DNA from: Acuticoccus sp. I52.16.1
GTDB taxonomy: Bacteria > Pseudomonadota > Alphaproteobacteria > Rhizobiales > Amorphaceae
NCBI RefSeq assembly: GCF_022865125.1
Contig: NZ_CP094828.1
Span: forward strand, 620,001-684,000
Direction: 5' to 3'
Length of the DNA: 64,000 nucleotides
Shown here: piece after piece, positions 38,581 through 45,989 of the stretch
How positions within the stretch are numbered: position 1 is the stretch's first letter
How the letters are laid out: the number at the start of each line of letters is the position of its first letter
The notes under the pieces: generated by a model
Databases searched by the model: none
What the model saw: the letters and a program-made list of their open reading frames with translations, nothing else
Told to the model about the DNA's origin: nothing
Translations under genes and position numbers: made by a program

Positions 38581-40260
38581 TCACTCGGCCGCCTCGCTGC
38601 TCGTGCCTTTTTTGCCCGACGGCTTGGTGCCGGTGGCGCTGCCGGCCGGCTTGGTGGCGCCGGTCGTCTCGCCGGTCAGCCCGCCCGTCAGACCGCTGGT
38701 GACGCGGTCCATGCTGCCGGCGATGTTCATGCCGATGTCCTCGCCGAGCTTCTGGACGGCGGGGAGTTGCAGCGCCATCGACAAGATCCCGTCGACGACC
38801 TGGTTGACCATCGGCCCGCCACCACCGCCGTACTCGCCGCCGCCGCCGCCGTGACCGTTGGCGACGGGGCCGAAGCCGGAGACGTGGTTGATGCGGATGG
38901 AATCGATTTTCTCGGCCGGCTTGACCATCTCGCGCACCACCTCCGGCAGCGCCTCGACCTTGGCGAGGTCGAGCTTCATCTTGATGATCGCGTCCGACTG
39001 GGCGTTCTCGGCGGCGTAGAGCGCGCTCTCGCCCTCGGCCTTGGCGAGGAGCTCGGCCTTGATCGCCTGGGCCTTGGTGTGCATCGCCTCGGCTTCGGCG
39101 GCGGCCATCGCACGCACCGTGTCGGCTTCGGAGGCGACGCGGGTGTCGTCCACCTCGGCGGCCTCCTTCGCCTTGATGACGGCGAGCGCGCGGATGCGTT
39201 CGGCGACCGCGGTCTCGCGCGCGGTGTCCACCCCCTCGCGGGCGGTGGCTTCCTCGGCGATGGCGGCCTGGGCGGCGGCTGCGGCGGCCGCCTCCTCCGC
39301 CTTCTTGGCGGCGAGCTTGATCTCGGTGTCGTGCCGGGTCGACTGCACGGCGAGCTTGGATTGCAGCGACAGCTCGTCGATCTCGCGATCGGACTGGATC
39401 TGCTTGGCGCGCACTTCCATGTCGCGGCGGATGCGGGCGTACTCGCGCCGCTCCTCGGCCTCGGACTGGCGCTCGGCGGTCTCGGCCATCGTCTTGGCGC
39501 GCTGCACCTCGATGGCGAGCTGCTGGGTGAGCTGCGCCTCTTCCTCTTCCTGCTCGATGACGAGCTTGCGCTTGGTGGCGTCGAGGTGGGACTGGCGCAC
39601 CGCGACGTCGGCCGAGTCCTCGATCTCGGCGCGCTCGCGGCGGTTGGTGGCGATCACCTCGGCGAGGCGGCGCATGCCGACCGCGTTGAAGGCGTTGTTC
39701 TGATCGAGCGCCGAGAACGGTGTCTGATCGAGCCGGGTCAGCGACACCGCCTCCAGGACGAGGCCGTTGGCGGCGACCTTCTCGGTCAGCTCGTCCTTCA
39801 CCTCGGCGACGTAGCGGCCGCGGTTGTCCTGCAGCTCGTCCATCGTGTACTTGGCCGCGACCGACAGCAGCGCGTCGACGAGCTTGCCTTCGAGGAGATC
39901 CTCGACGTCGGATGCGCGCACCTTGCCGCCGAGAGCCTGGGCGGCCGTGGCGACGCCCTCGTCCGAGGGCTGGACGCGCACGTAGAACTCGGCGGTGGTG
40001 TCGATCCGCAGGCGGTCCTTGGTGATGATCGACCGCTCGCCCGCGCGCTCCACCTCGAGGCGCATCGTCTTCATGTTCACTTCGGCGATGCGGTGGACGA
40101 TCGGCAGGCCGAGGGCGCCGCCGTCCAACACGACGCGCTGGCCGCCGAAGCCGGTCCGCACCAGCGCCGTCTCGCGCGTCGCCTTCACGTAGAAGCGATT
40201 GAGGAAAAGAATCGCCACCACGGCGATGACGAGGATCAGAAGTACGATGATCCAGCCCAC
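38581..40260 (-). CDS. SPFH/flotillin-like membrane protein (YqiK type)
   Basis: The 559-residue protein has one N-terminal membrane anchor (IIVLLILVIAVVAILFLNRF) and an SPFH/band-7 domain (about 25-205: RTGFGGQRVVLDGGALGLPI, SIITKDRLRIDTTAEFYVRV). A long Ala/Glu/Arg-rich coiled coil follows (about 205-455) with repeated EAE and RAKTMAETAE-type heptads. The C terminus is Gly-rich then Ser/Thr/Lys-rich and disordered. Flotillins organise membrane microdomains. GGAGGG precedes the GTG start. It immediately precedes the amide importer on the same strand, so it may be the first gene of that transcript. Confidence 0.9.
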   Translation of the reverse strand: MGWIIVLLILVIAVVAILFLNRFYVKATRETALVRTGFGGQRVVLDGGALGLPIVHRIAEVNMKTMRLEVERAGERSIITKDRLRIDTTAEFYVRVQPSDEGVATAAQALGGKVRASDVEDLLEGKLVDALLSVAAKYTMDELQDNRGRYVAEVKDELTEKVAANGLVLEAVSLTRLDQTPFSALDQNNAFNAVGMRRLAEVIATNRRERAEIEDSADVAVRQSHLDATKRKLVIEQEEEEAQLTQQLAIEVQRAKTMAETAERQSEAEERREYARIRRDMEVRAKQIQSDREIDELSLQSKLAVQSTRHDTEIKLAAKKAEEAAAAAAAQAAIAEEATAREGVDTARETAVAERIRALAVIKAKEAAEVDDTRVASEADTVRAMAAAEAEAMHTKAQAIKAELLAKAEGESALYAAENAQSDAIIKMKLDLAKVEALPEVVREMVKPAEKIDSIRINHVSGFGPVANGHGGGGGEYGGGGGPMVNQVVDGILSMALQLPAVQKLGEDIGMNIAGSMDRVTSGLTGGLTGETTGATKPAGSATGTKPSGKKGTSSEAAE

Positions 40261-40689
40261 GACGGCCCTCCACGTTGCAACGAGTGCTGCTGCAACGACC
40301 GTGCCATTTCACCACACCGCAAAACGATGGGACTCACCGCGCGGCGGGATGGCGTGCCAAATCCGGCGGCGGAACCGTCATGATTATTTATATAAATTCA
40401 ACGCTTTACACCGCGAAGCGTCGACACCGGACCAACCATCGGCGTGTGAATTTTGGCATTCAATCAAACTCGGCGCAGGCGCCGCGGCGGTGAGAGGTCG
40501 ACACCGGGGCCGCGAGGGTGCCTCCGCGCGAGGCATGAGCCGCCCTCGAGGGTCCGCATTCATAGGACATGAAGGCCCGGACCCGCGGCGAACGGCGCGC
40601 CGCTCCAACATATTATGAACAATATAGCCCTATTTAAACCATATATAATTCGCTACCTATGAAGTCATCGAATTAGGCCATGTCAGCTG
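40261..40689. promoter_or_regulatory. AT-rich divergent control region between SPFH and EAL genes
   Basis: No gene is seen in these 429 nt. Two parts, about 40378-40415 and 40610-40670, are strikingly AT-rich for this genome (for example TATTTATATAAATT and CCATATATAATTCG). A perfect TATAAT at 40644-40649 lies about 40 nt upstream of the EAL gene start, but a good -35 partner is not visible. The segment probably carries promoters for both directions. Confidence 0.45.
40273..40297. promoter_or_regulatory. Inverted repeat just upstream of the SPFH gene
   Basis: CGTTGCA (40273-40279) and TGCAACG (40291-40297) are perfect inverted copies around an 11-nt centre, 12 nt upstream of the GTG start and bordering its ribosome site. 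It could be a repressor operator or an mRNA hairpin affecting initiation. Confidence 0.35.
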
Positions 40690-42333
40690 ATGGTGGAGCG
40701 TTGGAACCGGCTCCGTAGAGGGGCGCTGTCCAGGCGGACGCGAATCGCGCTCCTCGCCGCTATCGGCGCTATCCTCGGCGCGGGCGTTCCCATCACCCTC
40801 AGCATCGTCATCGCCCGCGACCTCACCTTGCGGGAGATGAACGGCCAACTGGAATCCTACGCCTCGCTGCCGGTGAAGCGCGCCCAACGGGCCTTCGCCG
40901 ACGCCGCGCGCGTCCTCGACGACATGTCCGCCTACGCCGACTGCACCACCGAACATATCGAGGCGATGCGCCGCGTGGCGATGAGCGAACTCTTCATCGA
41001 CGAGGTCGGCTACCTGCGCGGCGACGAGCTCGCCTGCACCTCATGGGGCTCCGTGGAGCCGGGGATCCGCCGCGCCGAGATCGACTTCGTCACGGCCGAC
41101 GGCCTCGAGACCTCGAACCGGATCCTGCCGTCCGTCACCGGCGCGCGCGCGGCGATCGGCCTGCACAAGGGGGCGCACAACGTCCTCATCTCGCAGTTCC
41201 GACTGGTGAGCCTGCCGGCGCTCGACGGGGTGACCCTCGCCCTCGCCTACCGCACCACCGACGGCACCGCCTACCTGCTGAGCGAGCGGGAGACGGCGGC
41301 GAGTTCGCTCCTGCTGCGCGTCCTAGACGGTGCCCCGCTGCCCTATGGTGCGCGCACGTCCGAGCGGGGCCGCTTCATCGCCCTCGCCAGCTCGAGCCTG
41401 CCGCTCCACGGCGCCACCTACCGCCAGTTCATCCTTTGGATGCTGCCGATCGGGATCACGCTGGCGGCGCTCATCATCACCAACGTGATCTGGCTCTCGC
41501 GCCGGCAGCTGCGGTTCGACCGCCAGATCCTCGCCGCCCTGCGCAACGGTGAGATGCACCTCGTCTACCAGCCGATCATGGAGCTGCACACCGGCACCTG
41601 CATCGGCGCCGAGGCGCTCATCCGCTGGCAGCGGCCCGACGGGCACATCATGCGCCCGGACCTGTTCATTCCGGCGGCGGAGGACGAGGGCGTGATCGGC
41701 GAGGTGACGCGGTTCGTCTTGCGCCGCGTGCTGGACGACCTCGGCCCGCTGCTGCGCTCCACGCCCGAGGCGCACGTTGCGGTGAACCTCTCCGCGCAGG
41801 ACATCGCCTCGGCGACCTTTTCCGGCTTCCTCGCCGCCGAACTGGATCAGGCCGGCGTCGCCGCGCGCAGCGTCCACCTGGAGGTGACCGAGCGCGCGCT
41901 GGTCGACCCGGTGAGCAGCATCGCCACCTTCGCCGCCCTCCGGCACGCCGGCCACCGCCTGTCGATCGACGACTTCGGCACCGGCTATTCCAGCCTGCAA
42001 TACCTGCAAGACCTGCCGGTCGACGCGCTGAAGATCGACAAGAGCTTCGTCGACGCGATCGGCCGGGAGATGGCGCGGCGCGAGGTGATCGAGCACATCA
42101 TCGACCTGGCGCTCTCGCTCAACCTCGGCATCATCGCCGAGGGGATCGAGACGCCGGTGCAGGCGGGCTTCCTGCGCGCCCACGGCGTCGGCCAAGGGCA
42201 GGGCTACCTCTACGCGCCGCCGCTGGCGCTCGACGCCTTCCTGCGCTTCTACGAGGCGAAGGCCAGGCACGACGGCAAGCGCGCCGCCGCCGCGACCCTC
42301 GCCAGCCGGCCGGCGCCCCGCGTGCTGGTCTGA
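40690..42333 (+). CDS. CSS-domain EAL cyclic di-GMP phosphodiesterase (PdeC-like)
   Basis: The 547-residue protein has a membrane helix (about 19-42), a periplasmic domain with Cys85 and Cys116 (SAYADCTTEH and ELACTSWG, a CSS-motif variant), a second helix (about 245-267) and a cytoplasmic EAL domain. Catalytic elements are complete: GAEALIRWQRPDG, HVAVNLSAQDI, HLEVTERALVD, SIDDFGTGYSSLQYL, KIDKSFVDAI and IIAEGIETPVQ. CSS-EAL enzymes degrade cyclic di-GMP in response to the redox state of the periplasmic cysteines. It is upstream of a TRAP transporter set, 141 nt away. Confidence 0.93.
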   Translation: MVERWNRLRRGALSRRTRIALLAAIGAILGAGVPITLSIVIARDLTLREMNGQLESYASLPVKRAQRAFADAARVLDDMSAYADCTTEHIEAMRRVAMSELFIDEVGYLRGDELACTSWGSVEPGIRRAEIDFVTADGLETSNRILPSVTGARAAIGLHKGAHNVLISQFRLVSLPALDGVTLALAYRTTDGTAYLLSERETAASSLLLRVLDGAPLPYGARTSERGRFIALASSSLPLHGATYRQFILWMLPIGITLAALIITNVIWLSRRQLRFDRQILAALRNGEMHLVYQPIMELHTGTCIGAEALIRWQRPDGHIMRPDLFIPAAEDEGVIGEVTRFVLRRVLDDLGPLLRSTPEAHVAVNLSAQDIASATFSGFLAAELDQAGVAARSVHLEVTERALVDPVSSIATFAALRHAGHRLSIDDFGTGYSSLQYLQDLPVDALKIDKSFVDAIGREMARREVIEHIIDLALSLNLGIIAEGIETPVQAGFLRAHGVGQGQGYLYAPPLALDAFLRFYEAKARHDGKRAAAATLASRPAPRVLV

Positions 42334-42474
42334 GCGGCCCAGCGCGCCGGCTGCGTCGTTCTGGCACGTGAGAAATCATAAGCGCGCGACGACGCTCGGC
42401 CGCCATTTCGTTGGCATGGCATACAATCTGCTCTCCTCCCGCCACGACCCCCATCGAGGCATGAGGAGAGCACC

Positions 42475-43563
42475 ATGAAGAGACGCGATTTCCTGGCGGG
42501 CGCCGCGGGCGCCACCATCGCGGCCGGCACGCTGGCCACGCCCCACGTCGCCAAGGCGCAGTCGACCTTCTCCTGGAAGATGACCAACGCCTACGGCCCC
42601 GGCTCGCCCTACTACGTGGAAGGTCCCGGCAGCCCGACCGACTTCTGCCGGAAGGTTGCCGCGCTCTCGGGCGGGCGCCTCACCATCCAGCACTTCGCCG
42701 CCGGCGAGCTGATCCCGGCGCTGGAGGGCTTCGACGCGGTACAGAACGGCGTCGTCGAGATGAACGCCGCCAATGCCTACTTCTGGGCCGGCAAGATCCC
42801 CGCGGCCCAATATTTCACCACCGTCCCCTTCGGCATGGACGTCAAAGGCACCAACGCGTGGATGTACCACGGCGACGGCATCAAGCTGTGGCACGAGATG
42901 TACGAGCCGCTCGGCCTGATCGCCTTCCCGATGGGCAACACCGGCGTGCAGATGACCGGCTGGTTCCGCAAGGAGATCACCTCGGTCGCCGACTTCGACG
43001 GCCTGAAGATGCGCATCCCCGGCCTCGCGGGGAAGGTCTACGCCAAGCTCGGCGTCAACGTGCAGCTTCTCCCCGGCGGCGAGATCTTCCCGGCGCTGGA
43101 ACGCGGCGTGATCGATGCGGCGGAGTTCGTCGGCCCCTATCAGGACCGCCGCCTCGGCCTGCAGAAGGCCGCGAAATACTACTACACCACCGGCTGGCAC
43201 GAGCCCAACAACGTCACCGAGCTTCTCATCAACAAGGCCGCCTGGGACAGCCTGCCGGAGGATCTGCAGACGATCGTCACCTCGGTCGCGGCCGAGTGCA
43301 ATCTCGTCAGCAACGCCTGGTGCGACGCCACCAACGCCGAGGCGATGGTCGACCTCGTCGAGAACTTCGGCACCATCGCACAGCCGCTCCCCGACGACGT
43401 GGTCGCCGAGCTGAAGACGCTCACCGAGGAGACGCTCGCCGAAGGCGCGGCCGCCGACCCGCAGACCCAGACGGTCCACGACAACTATTTCGCCTTCAAG
43501 AAGCAGTATGCCGCGTGGGCCAACCAGTCGCTCCAGCCGCTGCTGCCGCTGCTCTACTCTTGA
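42475..43563 (+). CDS. dctP: TRAP transporter substrate-binding protein, TakP-like
   Basis: The 362-residue receptor has a twin-arginine-type leader (MKRRDFLAGAAGATIAAGTL, cleavage near AKAQ). It resembles the TakP group, which binds 2-oxoacids or lactate with a metal ion and can dimerise: GGEIFPALERGVIDAAEFVG, then PYQDRRLGLQKAAKYYYTTG and WHEPNNVTELLINK. The Phe in AAEFVG occupies the place of the Trp usual in TakP. GAGGAGAG is 4 nt before the ATG. DctQ and DctM follow with overlap or tight spacing. 2-Oxoacid specificity is inferred. Confidence 0.92.
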   Translation: MKRRDFLAGAAGATIAAGTLATPHVAKAQSTFSWKMTNAYGPGSPYYVEGPGSPTDFCRKVAALSGGRLTIQHFAAGELIPALEGFDAVQNGVVEMNAANAYFWAGKIPAAQYFTTVPFGMDVKGTNAWMYHGDGIKLWHEMYEPLGLIAFPMGNTGVQMTGWFRKEITSVADFDGLKMRIPGLAGKVYAKLGVNVQLLPGGEIFPALERGVIDAAEFVGPYQDRRLGLQKAAKYYYTTGWHEPNNVTELLINKAAWDSLPEDLQTIVTSVAAECNLVSNAWCDATNAEAMVDLVENFGTIAQPLPDDVVAELKTLTEETLAEGAAADPQTQTVHDNYFAFKKQYAAWANQSLQPLLPLLYS

Positions 43564-44084
43564 GCGCCCTGGTGAAAATCGCGGACGGGGCCGAGCGCCT
43601 CGTCCGCATCGTCGGCGAGATCGTCGCCTGGACGGGGCTCGCGATGGTGCTCCTGATCGCCTTCAACGTCATCGCCCGCTACTTCTTCTCCTACGGCCTG
43701 GTGGCGTTGCAGGAGCTGGAATGGCACCTGATGGCCGTCGGCGCCCTCTTCGGCATCACCTACGCGCTCAACCGGCGCGAGGAGGTGCGGGTCGACGTCC
43801 TCTATGCGCGCTTTCCGCAGCCCGTGAAGCTCGCCATCGACGCTCTCGGCGCTCTGCTCCTCGGCCTCGTCGCGCTGAAGATCGCACAGCTTTCGGTCGG
43901 CTTCGTCACCCGCAGCTACGCGCTGGGGGAAGGCTCGGCCGACCCCGGCGGTCTGCCGGCGCGCTATGCGCTCAAGGCGATGATTCCGACCGCCTTCGTG
44001 CTCCTCGCCATCCAGGCCTTCGCCCGCTTGGTGCACGACATCGCCGCCCTCGCCGCCCCCCGTCCAGACACGGCCGGACACTGA
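43560..44084 (+). CDS. dctQ: TRAP transporter small permease DctQ
   Basis: The protein of about 174 residues has four membrane helices and the DctQ hallmark FNVIARYFFSYGLVALQELE, followed by EWHLMAVGALFGITYALNRR and VRVDVLYARFPQPVKLAIDA. The last pattern (WHL, YAL, VRVDV) is typical of DctQ partners of TakP-like receptors. A TTG overlapping the dctP stop (TTGA) gives MSALVKIADG; GTG at 43572 is the alternative. dctM starts 3 nt after its stop. Confidence 0.9.
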   Translation: MSALVKIADGAERLVRIVGEIVAWTGLAMVLLIAFNVIARYFFSYGLVALQELEWHLMAVGALFGITYALNRREEVRVDVLYARFPQPVKLAIDALGALLLGLVALKIAQLSVGFVTRSYALGEGSADPGGLPARYALKAMIPTAFVLLAIQAFARLVHDIAALAAPRPDTAGH

Positions 44085-44087
44085 CCC

Positions 44088-45413
44088 ATGCCCGTCAACG
44101 AGATGCTGGCGCTCGGCATGATCGGCGCCTTCTTCGCGATGCTGCTGATCGGCTTCACGGTGCCGGTGTGCCTCGCCGTCACCGGGTTCGTGTTCGGCTA
44201 CCTCGGCTTCGGGGGCATGCTGTTCGGGCTCCTGCCGGCGCGCGTCTTCGGCGTCGTCACCAACTACACGCTCCTCGCCCTGCCACTCTTCATCTTCATG
44301 GGCATCATGCTCGAGCGCTCCAAGATGGCGGAGGACCTGCTCGACGTGATCGGCCTCGCCATGGGCGGCCTCAAGGGCGGCATGGCGCTGGCGATCATCA
44401 TCGTCGGCGTGTTGATGGGCGCGGCGTCGGGCGTCGTCGGCGCGACGGTGGTGACGATGGGGCTCATCGCCCTCTCCCCCCTCCTGCGGCGCGGCTACGA
44501 TGCCGGGCTCGCCTCCGGCGTCATCTGCGCGTCCGGCACGCTGGGGCAGATCATCCCGCCGAGCCTGGTCCTGATCCTGCTGGCCGACATCATGGGCGAA
44601 TCGGTCGGCACGCTGTTCGCGGCGGCGCTCATACCGGGGCTGATGCTGGCTGGGCTCTTCGTCGCCTACGTCCTCGTCCTCGGCCTCGTCAGCCCTCACA
44701 AGATGCCGGCGATCCCGCTGGAGGAGCGGCGCCGGACCTCCGGCCGCGCGCTAGCCGTCAAGCTCCTGACGGTGGTGGTGCCGCCGCTGGCGCTGATCCT
44801 GGTGGTGCTGGGGTCGATCATCGGCGGCGTCGCGGCGCCCACGGAAGCGGCGGCGATGGGCGCGTTCGGCTCCATCGTCCTGGCGCTGCTGTCGGGCCGG
44901 CTGACGTTCTCGCTGATGCGCGAGGTGGTGCGCGGCGCGCTCGTCACCTCGGCGATGGTGTTCTTCATCCTGATCTTCGCGCAGGTCTTCTCGCTCGCCT
45001 TCCGCGGGCTGGGCGGCGAGCGGCTGGTGCAGGACGCCTTCGCCTTCGTCCCCGGCGGACTCGACGGGCAGCTCCTCTTCCTGATGGCGCTCCTCTTCGT
45101 GCTCGGCTTCTTCCTGGAGTGGATCGAGATCTCCTACATCGCGCTGCCGCTCTTCCTGCCGGTCCTCGACCAGTCGGGCGTGGACCTCGCGTGGGTGGCG
45201 ATCCTGATCGCGGTGAACCTGCAGACCTCGTTCCTGACCCCGCCGTTCGGATGGGCGCTCTTCTTCCTGAAGGGCGTCGCGCCACCGGAGGTGAAGACGG
45301 GCGACATCTACCGCGGCGTGATCCCGTTCATCCTGCTGCAGCTCGTCGGATTGGCGCTGGTCTTCCTGTTCCCCGCCACCGCGCTTTGGCTGCCGGACGC
45401 CATCGGCTGGTAG
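44088..45413 (+). CDS. dctM: TRAP transporter large permease DctM
   Basis: The 441-residue protein has 12-13 membrane helices and family landmarks LLIGFTVPVCLAVTGFVFGY, TLLALPLFIFMGIMLERSKM, MGAASGVVGATVVTMGLIA, SGTLGQIIPPSLVLILLADI, GVAAPTEAAAMGAFGSIVLA and NLQTSFLTPPFGWALFFLKG. It forms the transport channel of the TakP-like system. Unlike the first TRAP set in this window, spacing to dctQ is tight. A hairpin without a T tract follows the stop. Confidence 0.94.
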   Translation: MPVNEMLALGMIGAFFAMLLIGFTVPVCLAVTGFVFGYLGFGGMLFGLLPARVFGVVTNYTLLALPLFIFMGIMLERSKMAEDLLDVIGLAMGGLKGGMALAIIIVGVLMGAASGVVGATVVTMGLIALSPLLRRGYDAGLASGVICASGTLGQIIPPSLVLILLADIMGESVGTLFAAALIPGLMLAGLFVAYVLVLGLVSPHKMPAIPLEERRRTSGRALAVKLLTVVVPPLALILVVLGSIIGGVAAPTEAAAMGAFGSIVLALLSGRLTFSLMREVVRGALVTSAMVFFILIFAQVFSLAFRGLGGERLVQDAFAFVPGGLDGQLLFLMALLFVLGFFLEWIEISYIALPLFLPVLDQSGVDLAWVAILIAVNLQTSFLTPPFGWALFFLKGVAPPEVKTGDIYRGVIPFILLQLVGLALVFLFPATALWLPDAIGW

Positions 45414-45989
45414 TCCCCGCGATCCGGCCGGCGCGGCCGGATCGCCCCGCCCGTCGCCCCCGGCCCGGCGGGTGCCGGTCGGGACGGCTTGCCCGTCGCT
45501 GACCGGCCCCGCCCTGCACCAGCCTCGCCCGCCCCTCACCCGCCCGGTCGAAGCCGGCCGCCCCCACCTATCCTTTGGGCGAAGGACCAGCGTCGCATCG
45601 GAATAGATGGCGTGCGAACGGTCGTGATCGCGGCGCCCGCGGCGTCGTCGCGCGCGCACGCAGCCCGCAGGACGCGGCGCGATCGCGCCTGCGCCCACCC
45701 TGTCGGGAGCAGCGCGCGACACCCGGCCAAACACAGTTTTCCCCATTGCGCCCGTAGTCCCGAGCGGCCGACCGCGCGACCTCTTCACCACCAGGCCGGC
45801 GCTCCATGCCCTGCCCGGGGGCTGATCGGTGGCCTCCCATACACGATCCATCGAGGGGACGAGACCGGACGGGGGATGCGACATGACCAACCGCTCGACA
45901 ACCGGCCGAAGCGCTTCGCGCAGCCGGCGCACCTGCGCCGCCACGGCCCTTCCACCCCAATCCGCCCTTCCCCGCACGGAGCCGGCACG
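45414..45989. other. Long intergenic region before the GGDEF-EAL gene
   Basis: This 576-nt stretch holds the hairpin at 45421-45443 and nothing else I can support. Open frames on both strands are Arg/Ala/Pro-rich composition artefacts without family resemblance. It should contain the promoter of the GGDEF-EAL gene. A short less GC-rich patch (CAAACACAGTTTTCCCCATT, about 45727-45746) is the only notable local change. Confidence 0.45.
45421..45443 (+). terminator. Hairpin after dctM
   Basis: GATCCGGCC and GGCCGGATC form a perfect 9-bp stem around a 5-nt loop, 7 nt after the dctM stop. No run of T follows, so it may pause or protect the transcript rather than act as a full intrinsic terminator. 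Confidence 0.45.

Noticed and set aside
37298-40315. A 1005-codon minus-strand frame ending in the substrate-binding protein
   Set aside because: The upstream part is an off-frame reading of the SPFH gene. The Tat-type leader at 38551 marks the real start, so this is not a fusion.
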